Shown here: positions 25,605 through 33,118 of the stretch, one piece after another
Layout of the letters: each line of letters opens with the position of its first letter
Position numbering within the stretch: the stretch's first letter is position 1
NCBI RefSeq assembly: GCF_002278035.1
Contig: NZ_CP022604.1
Span: 1,550,001 to 1,614,000, forward strand
Direction: 5' to 3'
DNA: 64,000 bases
DNA from: Ochrobactrum quorumnocens
GTDB lineage: Bacteria > Pseudomonadota > Alphaproteobacteria > Rhizobiales > Rhizobiaceae
Program-made: the position numbers and the translations under genes
The notes under the pieces: model-generated
The model's database searches: none
Told to the model about the DNA's origin: nothing
Seen by the model: the letters and a program-made list of their open reading frames with translations, nothing else

Positions 25605-26944
25605 GATACCACCTCCGCCAAGGATTCGACCATTTCAATGCGCCGGCCGATCCAGCGCATGCAATTGATTGCCATGGAATTACCAAGAGCTTTGTAGCGC
25701 GGGCCGTCAGCGGCCATTTTCTTGCCAACAGGAATATTCGTGTATCCGTCTGGAAAGCCTTGCAGGCGCTCGCATTCGGTTGGCGTGAGGCGACGGACGG
25801 CCCATTGCTGCTGGATATAGTCACCGCCCTGATTACCACCGACAGGGCCGCCGGCCATTAAAGGCTGCGCAACATCAACCTGACGGGCCTTGTAATCCTT
25901 GCCGCTATTCTGTGGCATGATGGACCAAGCGATAGGTACAAAGTGACCAGCTGCGGCACCTTCCGGACGACCTCCTGCGCCGCCTGTGAAGCTGTCTTTG
26001 CAAATAGCGCCAGCGACAAAGAGACCGCCACCGCCATCGATGTGCTGATTATCGTGACCTTGCAGACGGCCATAGTTCGCATCCAAGCACGGGGCTACCT
26101 CAGCAATAAACTCTTGCTCATTTGGGTCTAGTCGACCAGTTGCTGTGGAACACGCAGTTAAAGCGCGGGATACTTCAGCTACAAAGTGACCTGCTTGAGC
26201 CTGGTTGTCGTCTGGGCCACATGTTCCAACGCCGTTTGCAGTGAGAGCGGCAGCGACCTGTTGCGCTTTTCGGCGCGGCGCAGAATTCCCTGACATGCCT
26301 TCGCGCTCAAATAATACCGCCGCTGCACGTCGCCAATCTCCAAGATATCCGACAACGAACACACGCCTTCGTCTTTGAGGGACTGCCCGTCCATAGCCGT
26401 CCACTCGGACATACTGAGCGTCAAGCACTCGCCATGCGAGGCCGTAAGCGCGACTGTAGCCTGGGACCACTCCCGCATTTCGCCAGCCGTTGACGGGGAC
26501 TTCGATGCGCTGTCCGGACAACAATCCCAGAAAGCTCGCAAAATCTCGTCCTCTTTTGCTTGAAAGGACGCCACAGACGTTCTCCCAGACAATCCATCGG
26601 GGCCGATATCGGCGAGCAATCGCAGCATAGGTAAGCGTGAGGCTACCACGCACTCCATCCATTCCCGCTCGCAGACCTGCGATTGAATAGTCTTGGCATG
26701 GGGTTCCACCGACAAGAAGGTCAATTGCATAATCTGGCCATCCTTCAAATTCTGTCATGTCGCCAAGGTTCGGGACACCATTTGTAGACAATTCGTCACC
26801 CGGCATGTTTGAGCCGTAGTGATGAGCGAGAACCTGTGACGGAAATCGTGCAATCTCAGAGAAGAATGCAGGCGACCAGCCAAGCGGATGCCAAGCCTGT
26901 GTTGCAGCTTCAATGCCCGAAGAAACGGAACCATAGGTCAGCAT
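25601..26944 (-). CDS. C5-cytosine DNA methyltransferase
   Basis: A 447-residue C5-MTase. Motif I is YGSVSSGIEAA at the N-terminus; motif IV is TPCQDYS with catalytic Cys at about residue 83; motif VI is WENVCGVL (about 120-127); motif VIII is PQRRRRVFVV (about 190); motif X is YKALGNSMAINC near the end. Between VIII and X lies an unusually long target-recognition region (about 200-390) with repeated VAALTAN / ALTACS and GGxxG-rich pieces. No restriction enzyme gene is seen nearby, so it is an orphan that probably shields phage DNA. It overlaps the ParB/MT-A70 gene by seven bases. Confidence 0.93.
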   Translation of the reverse strand: MLTYGSVSSGIEAATQAWHPLGWSPAFFSEIARFPSQVLAHHYGSNMPGDELSTNGVPNLGDMTEFEGWPDYAIDLLVGGTPCQDYSIAGLRAGMDGVRGSLTLTYAAIARRYRPRWIVWENVCGVLSSKRGRDFASFLGLLSGQRIEVPVNGWRNAGVVPGYSRAYGLAWRVLDAQYVRVDGYGRAVPQRRRRVFVVGYLGDWRRAAAVLFEREGMSGNSAPRRKAQQVAAALTANGVGTCGPDDNQAQAGHFVAEVSRALTACSTATGRLDPNEQEFIAEVAPCLDANYGRLQGHDNQHIDGGGGLFVAGAICKDSFTGGAGGRPEGAAAGHFVPIAWSIMPQNSGKDYKARQVDVAQPLMAGGPVGGNQGGDYIQQQWAVRRLTPTECERLQGFPDGYTNIPVGKKMAADGPRYKALGNSMAINCMRWIGRRIEMVESLAEVVS

Positions 26945-28236
26945 CGTTCCTTCCCCGCAGCTTCATAGCCCCAGGCATCCCAACCCGGACGCGGATCGCG
27001 ACAGAACATCTCCAACTTTGGCAAGTCCGGGTAAATCCGTTCGAGCTGCTCAGCGAACCAAGCAGGCTTCTCGGAATGACGCCTTTTCTTTTGGGTATAG
27101 AGACTGGGTGCAGCATCGCCCAACTCAGGCGAAAATCCTTTGCCGCGCTTGGCTATTAACAAGCTTTCATGCTGATCACGAACCTGATAGCCGGTGCCGA
27201 TATTGACCTTGTTCCAGATTTGCTCTGAGACGTATTCAAAGCCCCAAGCTGGGAGCAGTTCATTGATGGCGCGGCCTTTCATAGGCGTTGTCACCCAGAG
27301 ATAAAGCATTGCGTCTGGGGTGGCTGGATCGCCTATTTCTTTGAACAGCCGACAGATCGCGTCAAATTCCATCGTCGGATAATGGTTTTCCGCGCCCTTC
27401 TCGCCCCCGGTAATTTCCGAATGAGTTTCAAACTTCCACGGCGGATCGGCATAGATGATCGGATAGAGCTTCTGGATAATGCCGGGCGCAGTTTCTCTGC
27501 CCCGCTTTGCGATCTCAGCTGCGATTGTCATGCGCACTGCGTGTTTGACCTTTTGTGTATGCGCACGAGCTTGCTTGCTCTCAGCTGCAACCCGCTTATC
27601 CTCAGCTTTCAACCCCTCAATGAGGGCGATCTGGGCAACGTCACTGGGGAGCTTTTTGAGCTTATCGAGCGTGGTTCCGTTATCAAAACGGGTGCCGCGT
27701 AAGAGACGAAGCGCAGCTTCACAAATCTTTTCGCCGCGATCGGCATCCCGCCTGATTGCACGCTCAGATTTCCCAGATAGTTCCGCTGTCGCCGCGACAA
27801 AACTCTTTCGTTCTTGCCGGTCGATCAAGTGGCCAACTTGTCCACTTGATTTCCTGTCACCGCCGTGCGCAGTTTCAGGATATTTCTCCAGATACAATTC
27901 CTTACGGCGGAATGTGAAGACGGCACGATCAGCAGGCGACAATTCAGAACGAGCGAGATTTTCATCGATTTCCCACAACTCGGAATCAAGCTTGCTTTCA
28001 TCACGAATAAAGCCCGGAACCTCCAGCCAGCCCAACTCCCGGGCAGCTTCCAGACGGTGGGCACCCGCAGATAGTACAAACGGCAAACCGTCCTCACCAA
28101 CCCGAACCGTGATCGGCGTGCGCATACCCAGTTCGGCAAAGGATTGCTTGAGTGCTTCAACCTTGGATGCATCGACCTCGCGCAAGCGGTCGCGAACATC
28201 GATATCGGCAATCTTGATATGGACAGGTGCATCCAT
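26938..28236 (-). CDS. ParB-like domain fused to MT-A70 adenine methyltransferase
   Basis: A 432-residue two-domain protein. Residues 1-110 are a ParB/Spo0J-type N-domain (IADIDVRDRLREVD, then VLSAGAHRLEAAREL with the GxHR motif that in ParB contacts nucleotide). Residues about 140-230 hold an HTH-like helical part. Residues about 255-430 are an MT-A70 methyltransferase with PIIYADPPWKFE (catalytic DPPW, 264-267) and LYLWVTTPMKG. It would methylate adenine N6. The ParB part may confer DNA binding or coupling to nucleotide. Phages of alphaproteobacteria often carry such fusions. Confidence 0.9.
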   Translation of the reverse strand: MDAPVHIKIADIDVRDRLREVDASKVEALKQSFAELGMRTPITVRVGEDGLPFVLSAGAHRLEAARELGWLEVPGFIRDESKLDSELWEIDENLARSELSPADRAVFTFRRKELYLEKYPETAHGGDRKSSGQVGHLIDRQERKSFVAATAELSGKSERAIRRDADRGEKICEAALRLLRGTRFDNGTTLDKLKKLPSDVAQIALIEGLKAEDKRVAAESKQARAHTQKVKHAVRMTIAAEIAKRGRETAPGIIQKLYPIIYADPPWKFETHSEITGGEKGAENHYPTMEFDAICRLFKEIGDPATPDAMLYLWVTTPMKGRAINELLPAWGFEYVSEQIWNKVNIGTGYQVRDQHESLLIAKRGKGFSPELGDAAPSLYTQKKRRHSEKPAWFAEQLERIYPDLPKLEMFCRDPRPGWDAWGYEAAGKERC

Positions 28237-28237
28237 G

Positions 28238-28354
28238 TCAGCGCCCTTCCGCCAGATAAATGGCTATAAAAAATGGAGAAGCCGCCATCAGATTGATCAG
28301 GACAGCGACGATGACGGGGATAAGAAAATCGTGCTTAAGCAGGCCCTTGATCAT
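28238..28354 (-). CDS. Small membrane protein (38 residues)
   Basis: A short frame starting MIKGLLKHDFLIPVIV and ending IYLAEGR. Residues about 10-33 are hydrophobic and would make one transmembrane helix. The ATG at 28354 overlaps the stop of the upstream gene (ATGA, 28351-28354), and the stop ends one base before the ATG of the ParB/MT-A70 gene, which supports real translation. Function unknown. Confidence 0.65.
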   Translation of the reverse strand: MIKGLLKHDFLIPVIVAVLINLMAASPFFIAIYLAEGR

Positions 28355-28617
28355 TGCCGCACCGCCCGGAGGGGTTCCAACCCTTCAAGCTTGCGCAACT
28401 CGTCCACCAGTTTCCGCACCCGGCGGCGAGGAATGGGACGCCATTGACCGCCGTTCTGCGAGTAATGACAGCGCCAGCCCTGCATGCGCAGGCGGATACC
28501 AAAGCGATGCAGATAGCAATTGAAGTATTCAAAGCTCCCGCTTACTTCCGGCTCGAACCGGCGAGGAGCGCCATTGTCAGCGATCCATTGATCAACAAGG
28601 CTTGAGACGGAAACCAT
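28351..28617 (-). CDS. Early phage protein, basic, unnamed
   Basis: An 88-residue basic protein with a Trp/Tyr/His-rich middle (EYFNCYLHRFGIRLRMQ) and a basic C-terminus (RPIPRRRVRKLVDEL). It lies two bases after the next upstream gene and is coupled to the small membrane protein. The charge suggests nucleic acid binding, but I recognise no family. Confidence 0.6.
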   Translation of the reverse strand: MVSVSSLVDQWIADNGAPRRFEPEVSGSFEYFNCYLHRFGIRLRMQGWRCHYSQNGGQWRPIPRRRVRKLVDELRKLEGLEPLRAVRQ

Positions 28618-28619
28618 CG

Positions 28620-29084
28620 TTAAGCCCCCACCTTGCGCAGCAGGTCTTCGAGCGCCCGCATTGCCTCGCGCGCTTCCTTGGCGATGGTCTTGCGTTCACC
28701 AGCATCGATACGACCATCTGCCAGAGCTGCAAGAACAGCCTGCGAAACGTCCATCGTTTCAGACATGACGCGGTGCGCATCCATTGCCGTCAGCGGCGCG
28801 TGATCACCGTCAATCACAGCATTGGCAGCAACCAGTTCATAACCAAGCAGTTCCGCAGCTTGCTTAATGATCGTCGGGGATTTCGCTTTGCGATCAACCT
28901 CGATAGCAACATCAAGCGGCATGAAACTGTCGTGATGCTCATCATTGAATGATGCGTACTTGGAAAGCGTCGAAGTGCCGACGCGGGTAAATGGCAGAAT
29001 GCAGCTAATGCCGCCTGCCAAAGCATAAGCGCCATCGGTGGCAGACTTAAGCGAACGCTGTTCTTGCTCGGAAATAGTGCGCAC
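28620..29084 (-). CDS. CII-like phage regulatory protein
   Basis: A 154-residue protein with a helical N-terminus (MRTISEQEQRSLKSATDG), a middle around IEVDRKAKSPTIIKQAAELLG, and a C-terminal helical stretch DGRIDAGERKTIAKEA. This layout resembles the CII/CP76 regulatory family of P2/Mu-like phages. The start is GTG 29084, preceded by a G-run ribosome site. It follows the Cro-like gene, where an activator of lysogeny or replication is common. The family call is moderate. Confidence 0.55.
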   Translation of the reverse strand: MRTISEQEQRSLKSATDGAYALAGGISCILPFTRVGTSTLSKYASFNDEHHDSFMPLDVAIEVDRKAKSPTIIKQAAELLGYELVAANAVIDGDHAPLTAMDAHRVMSETMDVSQAVLAALADGRIDAGERKTIAKEAREAMRALEDLLRKVGA

Positions 29085-29230
29085 GAAACACCCCCCCTGA
29101 AAATTTCAAGGAAAAAAAGTCGTCAAAGGATTCGGTGAAACTCTCAGGTCGCGCCGTTAAAGCTTGACCATCTACTCGAAACGAGGCGGACCACAGGTCC
29201 AACGCTTATGAAAGGATACGAATGATGGTT
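29085..29230 (-). promoter_or_regulatory. Gap between CII-like and Cro-like genes, possible operator
   Basis: A 146-base gap with no gene. It contains a GGACC-ACA-GGTCC palindrome at 29188-29200, which may bind a regulator. No clear promoter can be named by eye, and no terminator is visible. Confidence 0.3.
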
Positions 29231-29629
29231 TCATGGCGCCGCCACCAAATCGGAACTTGCGGTCGGGGCGCGCTGCGCAGCATTGACACAGCGCGCCCCC
29301 GCTTCGTCACTGGGGAGGTCAGCGGACGAAACAAAGCCAGTCACACACTCCAAGGTGTCCGAACGATCTGCGGAAGAAACAGACACCCCAGCAGTGTTAC
29401 CCACCGAAGTGAGAAGTCCGTCAGGCTGACTGCCAAACACATCGGGCCGCAACAAATGGCGGGATACACCCGTAAAGCGCTCAACCTCAAGCACGCGCTC
29501 TGGAGGAACGACGTTCCATTGATTCACTGCTTGCGGCGTAATCCGGAGGGCACGAGCCAAGGAACTCGCGCCACCCGCCTTTGATTTTGCGACCTCTAGG
29601 GCCTGATGCATTTCATCTTTGTCAGCCAT
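29231..29629 (-). CDS. YdaS/Cro-like HTH regulator
   Basis: A 132-residue protein. Residues about 8-66 are a YdaS-type HTH (SSLARALRITPQAVNQWN, then PPERVLEVERFTGVSR). The remaining 65 residues are low in structure and rich in Ser/Ala. YdaS/Cro-like proteins head lytic operons of lambdoid-type prophages. It is divergent from the CI-like repressor with 82 bases between the starts, and there is no clear Shine-Dalgarno site, so the message may be leaderless. It is probably repressed by the CI-like protein at the palindromes between the two genes. Confidence 0.85.
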   Translation of the reverse strand: MADKDEMHQALEVAKSKAGGASSLARALRITPQAVNQWNVVPPERVLEVERFTGVSRHLLRPDVFGSQPDGLLTSVGNTAGVSVSSADRSDTLECVTGFVSSADLPSDEAGARCVNAAQRAPTASSDLVAAP

Positions 29630-29651
29630 GCTTGTTTTAAAGCATAGCTTT
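29628..29651. promoter_or_regulatory. Candidate repressor operator between the divergent regulators
   Basis: Two overlapping palindromes lie at the start of the Cro-like gene: ATGCTT-6 bases-AAGCAT at 29628-29645, and AAAGC-ATA-GCTTT at 29639-29651. The second has the same AAAGCNNNGCTTT form as the site at 30772-30784. Further on, CTTGCAAG at 29658-29665 is also self-complementary. This is where the repressor and Cro-like protein should bind. Confidence 0.55.
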
Positions 29652-29711
29652 CATTTTCTTGCAAGCAATTCTTCCATGGACGAAATCATGCTGTTTACGT
29701 CACATCCTCAC

Positions 29712-30407
29712 ATGAACGAAACTCAATTAGCTCAAAGAATTGGTACCGCTATTCGTACCGCTAGACGGCAACGCGGCTTGGTAATGCGCGACATTGCGCA
29801 AGCCGCGGGCGTTAGCACGGGGGCTGTAGGTAACTGGGAGCGAGGTGCAAATACGCTCTCTATGGAGAACTTGCAGGCGGTTTCGGCGTTCCTAGGGATC
29901 GACCCCATTGCCTTAAGCAGAGGTGAAGTAAAATTCCTGACAGAGAATCACGCCATATCTGATGCAGAAATAATCACGGATATTGGGCACATAGACACCG
30001 GACCACTAGATGTTGAGATTCTAGGAGTAGCTGTTGGCGGCGATGACGGCGATTTCACACTAAACGGTGAAGTAGCGGGCTACGCCCGGCGACCAGCTGG
30101 AATTGCCCATCTGCGCAAAGTCTTCGCACTACATGTTCTTAGCGATAGCATGGTCCCCCGCTACGAACCGGGGGAACTGCTTTATTGCGGCGGTCGCGAT
30201 GCTGTCGCAGGAGATGACGTAGTCATTGAAATGTTTCCTACCGACGACGAGACTGTAGGCAAAGCCTACATTAAAAGACTGATAAAAAGGACGAAAACCG
30301 AGATTCTCTGCAAGCAATACAACCCTGCTCAAGAACTCAGTTTTGATCCATATGCCATAAAGAATATGTGGCGAGTAATACCTACGCGCGAGCTTCTCGG
30401 CTATTGA
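29712..30407 (+). CDS. CI/LexA-type phage repressor with S24 peptidase domain
   Basis: A 231-residue repressor. Residues about 1-70 are an XRE-type HTH (LAQRIGTAIRTARRQRG, then VSTGAVGNWERG). The C-terminal 130 residues are a LexA-type S24 peptidase with the nucleophile Ser in HVLSDSMVPRYEPGE and the Lys in GKAYIKRLIKR. An Ala-Gly pair in EVAGYARRP is the likely self-cleavage site. It would hold the prophage silent and be inactivated in the SOS response. ATG 29712 is chosen since the HTH begins there; ATGs at 29676 and 29688 are alternatives, and no site has a good Shine-Dalgarno. Confidence 0.88.
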   Translation: MNETQLAQRIGTAIRTARRQRGLVMRDIAQAAGVSTGAVGNWERGANTLSMENLQAVSAFLGIDPIALSRGEVKFLTENHAISDAEIITDIGHIDTGPLDVEILGVAVGGDDGDFTLNGEVAGYARRPAGIAHLRKVFALHVLSDSMVPRYEPGELLYCGGRDAVAGDDVVIEMFPTDDETVGKAYIKRLIKRTKTEILCKQYNPAQELSFDPYAIKNMWRVIPTRELLGY

Positions 30408-30663
30408 TTTGATAGGCTTCTGCGTAAATTCGGGCGTTGTTCGTGGCGAATCTAGGGCTGAGAATCAAACTTCTCCCCGGCAACCCTTCATCTCTGCATC
30501 CCGTACAAAACAGCTTTAATCCGAGCTGACGTATCGTCGTCTGCTTGGTGACGCCAGCACGATACAAATCGTGCGGCTTACGCCATCTAATACGCCCACA
30601 GTCCGCACATTCAATCTCTATAACCAACGTGGACTCTACGGTTGGCTCTTGGACACAAGACAT
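30382..30663 (-). CDS. Small zinc-ribbon protein, opposite to the repressor
   Basis: A 93-residue protein with two Cys pairs, ECADCGRIRW and LFCTGCRDEG, 35 residues apart, which suggest one zinc ribbon. Between them is a basic stretch (RKPHDLYRAGVTKQTT). It lies on the minus strand in the gap after the repressor and overlaps its 3' end by 26 bases in the antisense direction. It may bind nucleic acid; I cannot name it further. Confidence 0.6.
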   Translation of the reverse strand: MSCVQEPTVESTLVIEIECADCGRIRWRKPHDLYRAGVTKQTTIRQLGLKLFCTGCRDEGLPGRSLILSPRFATNNARIYAEAYQINSREARA

Positions 30664-30771
30664 TACTCAAACCACCCTGTTCTAATTTTGTTCTCAATAT
30701 TGATTCTTTTTTTCGCATTGTCGAATCGAATCTCACTTCTATTTTTTAAAGTATCGCTTGCATTTTATTTG

Positions 30772-30784
30772 AAAGCAGTGCTTT
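30772..30784. promoter_or_regulatory. Candidate repressor operator before the rightward operon
   Basis: A perfect palindrome, AAAGCA-G-TGCTTT, sits 54 bases before the first gene of the rightward operon, in an AT-rich stretch (30660-30790) that suits a promoter. It matches the AAAGCNNNGCTTT form found between the repressor and Cro-like genes, so the repressor may control this operon as well. Confidence 0.5.
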
Positions 30785-30837
30785 ACTTTTGCGAGCCGCC
30801 GAAACAGATCGGTTAGCGCAGAAACGGAGCGAGACTG

Positions 30838-31071
30838 ATGATTAGATTTGAACCGATGAAGCCAACCCCTAGCTACTCCCTCTCTTGCCGTGACAATGTC
30901 ATTGTCAAAATGGCAGACACGATGCGCGTGCTGGCATTTTCTGGCGACAACGTTTCCCCTGAAACACTTGCGCACCACGGCTTTTCCGGTGATGTGGTCG
31001 ACCGTTTCGGTGCTCGCGCAGCTGCGCTTGCACGCCGCCTATCGGTTCGTCAGGTTGCCAGCCATGTATAA
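30838..31071 (+). CDS. First gene of the rightward phage operon, unnamed
   Basis: A 77-residue protein, helical in its second half (HHGFSGDVVDRFGARAAALA). It starts at ATG 30838 with GGAG eight bases upstream. I do not recognise it. It opens a chain of closely packed, mostly overlapping genes that runs to the integrase. Its stop overlaps the next start by eight bases. Confidence 0.6.
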   Translation: MIRFEPMKPTPSYSLSCRDNVIVKMADTMRVLAFSGDNVSPETLAHHGFSGDVVDRFGARAAALARRLSVRQVASHV

Positions 31072-31225
31072 CGAAATCCGTTTCCAAACTGAGGTTGATG
31101 GCGGATTTCATCTTCCTACCGCTTACAAAGCACATGCACGCCAGCTCGATCATATGGTCGCGATTGCCACGCTGATTGCAGGCAGCGTATGTGCGGCGAT
31201 CTTGGCTGTAAGCATTTTCGGCTGA
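31064..31225 (+). CDS. Small membrane protein (53 residues)
   Basis: A 53-residue protein. The N-terminal half is polar (MYNEIRFQTEVDGGFHLP), and residues about 30-52 form one transmembrane helix (MVAIATLIAGSVCAAILAV). It overlaps the previous gene by eight bases. In phage operons of this kind it may be an exclusion or holin-like protein, but nothing in the sequence decides this. Confidence 0.6.
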   Translation: MYNEIRFQTEVDGGFHLPTAYKAHARQLDHMVAIATLIAGSVCAAILAVSIFG

Positions 31226-31234
31226 TCGCACCAA

Positions 31235-31522
31235 TTGTCCGCAGGCGGGCCAAATCCAGCAACTCTGCAATTGATTGCGGATGACGCCCGACAAGCAGTG
31301 CTCGACACATTTCACGAGCAATGGCGAGAAGTACGGACAATCGGATTTCCCCCAGACGAAACCTTTGACGCACTCATTGACGGGCTTCTACGGGCGACAG
31401 CCGACCTGATTACACACACCGCCGCGCCGGAAAGGCGCGAGGCAATCCCGCGCATAGCGGCAGAGCGATTAATTCAAGTATTTCGATTAGCCCGCGAGAG
31501 GGAGCACCATGAAAAATCGTGA
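31235..31522 (+). CDS. Rightward-operon protein, unnamed
   Basis: A 95-residue helical protein (DDARQAVLDTFHEQWREV, then FDALIDGLLRATADLI and a charged end EREHHEKS). The only start available after the upstream in-frame stop is TTG 31235, with no clear ribosome site, so the start is uncertain. It overlaps the beta-clamp-like gene by 14 bases. Function unknown. Confidence 0.5.
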   Translation: MSAGGPNPATLQLIADDARQAVLDTFHEQWREVRTIGFPPDETFDALIDGLLRATADLITHTAAPERREAIPRIAAERLIQVFRLAREREHHEKS

Positions 31523-32321
31523 GAAGAATTTGTATGCGCATTTTCGCGCCGAGATACTATGGATGGTGCAGCCGATCCTTTCGAGGCAGCGCAAGGATAC
31601 GCGCTTCTTTGATCAGAACCTAATCATTGAGCCTTGCGACCTAGGTGGCTGCATCATCGCAGCAGTGTCAGGAACAGCCATGGCAGTGTTCCGCGATCCG
31701 GAAGGCTATTGCAAAGAGGCCATGAGCGTTCTTGTTCCTGAGGATGCATTCGATCATTGCAAGCCACATGTGTCAGTCGCAATGAATTACTGCGGACAGC
31801 AGTATTCCCCGGCGCTTCCTGAGTGGGCTCAGGCGGGCAACGTCGTTATGCATTCTGCGGGCATGTTTGTCGGCACGCAAATGCGCCATCCCGACTGGAT
31901 GACTGAAGATGATGAATTTTACCCTTGCCTGTATCAACGCACATCGGCAGGAAACTCTGTTGAAATCGGCGTGGATTATAAGGCTGACGCAGGCAGCGCC
32001 GTAGAATGGCGCGCAGTGATCAGCAAATCCATCGAGTTAGCCAATCGGAAAGAAAGCTTAATTGGCATAGCGCCGGGCGTAGTCGGCCTATTTGATCGCA
32101 TCCACAACACGATCACGGAAAAGCACCAGGACGGCACTCACTTTTATGCCCGACAAACGCTTGATAGCGAAACCGGTGACGCCCCGATTGTGCTGCGAAT
32201 TAGCGACTGTTCAGATTTCGTAGGCGTCATGATGCCGATGAGGCTTCCAAAGGAGCCCGAACTTCATTTGCCGGAATGGCTTACTGCGACATTTCCCGAA
32301 ACGCAGGGAGGCGTCCAATGA
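31509..32321 (+). CDS. Beta sliding clamp-like protein (diverged)
   Basis: A 270-residue protein that resembles DnaN in two places. GGCIIAAVSGTAMAVFRDPE matches the clamp strand around VATDGHRLA, and the C-terminus reads SDFVGVMMPMRLPK where bacterial clamps end in VVMPMRL. It is shorter than DnaN (about 366 residues), so one of the three clamp domains may be missing. It could redirect host polymerase for phage DNA, or act as a clamp decoy. It lies mid-operon with ATGA overlap to the next gene. The clamp relation rests on these motifs and is moderate. Confidence 0.5.
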   Translation: MKNREKNLYAHFRAEILWMVQPILSRQRKDTRFFDQNLIIEPCDLGGCIIAAVSGTAMAVFRDPEGYCKEAMSVLVPEDAFDHCKPHVSVAMNYCGQQYSPALPEWAQAGNVVMHSAGMFVGTQMRHPDWMTEDDEFYPCLYQRTSAGNSVEIGVDYKADAGSAVEWRAVISKSIELANRKESLIGIAPGVVGLFDRIHNTITEKHQDGTHFYARQTLDSETGDAPIVLRISDCSDFVGVMMPMRLPKEPELHLPEWLTATFPETQGGVQ

Positions 32322-33118
32322 GCGATCGTAAGGAAATCCAAGCCCTTCATGCCGCCATCAGCCGCCGCGATTGGCATGCCGTTGAAGTGGCGGCCAATGT
32401 TATTCGCGATCAGGAAGCCAGAAGAGATGTGCCTGAACCACGCCTCGACGGTCTACCTATCAACTGCCAGCATATTACAGTGCGCGTGCCAGATGATCAC
32501 GATCATTCCCAGCCAATCCCGCTGCGTATTCGGGTAGATAACGAAAACCCGAATTGCTTTGCCACATCGGACGGCAAGCGCATTTTTTATGAACGCCAGT
32601 GGGCCGAGAAATCGATGCTCATGGATACCGAAGAATATCAGGAAAGGTCACGCCGTAGGATGCTGGCGGGCCGATTGACTAAGGCGGAAATCGTAGAAAA
32701 TTACGCTGGATGGGTGACATGTTCCGGAGATGAAGACGACTATTTTGATAGTATTGATGCGCTGATTGAACACTACACAGATCGCATCGCTAACGATAAA
32801 TCTGACGACAACGAGCCGACCGAGGAAGAGATTAAACAATCCCTGCCCGCTTGGGTTTATTGCACCACAGAGGACGCATTCATCTTTGATCTTGAGGGAG
32901 CCCTCGATTGCTACCTTGCTGACAATCATCACGAAGATGCACGCGATCTTATCAAGGATTACGATTGGCTTAGGGAGTTTTGGAAGTTCTGGAGTTCCAA
33001 GCAATCAGGCGTGTTTTCCTACTGCATCGACTATTCCCGAATTGTCGTCATAGATCGCGAACGCTTCGATGCAGAGATGGAACAGGCGAAAGCAATCGTT
33101 GCCGAGGTGGCGACATGA
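32318..33118 (+). CDS. Rightward-operon protein with duplicated motif, unnamed
   Basis: A 266-residue acidic protein. The start ATG 32318 overlaps the previous stop (ATGA) and has GGGAGG upstream. Two related segments of about 30 residues repeat: YAGWVTCSGDEDDYFDSIDA at about residues 129-148, and PAWVYCTTEDAFIFDLEGA at about 182-200. This suggests duplication of an acidic WVxC unit. I recognise no family. It is followed by the methyltransferase with an ATGA overlap. Confidence 0.6.
   Translation: MSDRKEIQALHAAISRRDWHAVEVAANVIRDQEARRDVPEPRLDGLPINCQHITVRVPDDHDHSQPIPLRIRVDNENPNCFATSDGKRIFYERQWAEKSMLMDTEEYQERSRRRMLAGRLTKAEIVENYAGWVTCSGDEDDYFDSIDALIEHYTDRIANDKSDDNEPTEEEIKQSLPAWVYCTTEDAFIFDLEGALDCYLADNHHEDARDLIKDYDWLREFWKFWSSKQSGVFSYCIDYSRIVVIDRERFDAEMEQAKAIVAEVAT

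Noticed and set aside
25323..28236. Complete restriction-modification system around the methyltransferases
   Set aside because: No nuclease, specificity subunit or helicase gene is present nearby; the enzymes look like orphan phage methyltransferases.
27479..28447. Plus-strand open frame (322 codons) opposite the ParB/MT-A70 gene
   Set aside because: Serine- and arginine-rich shadow of a well-supported methyltransferase gene.
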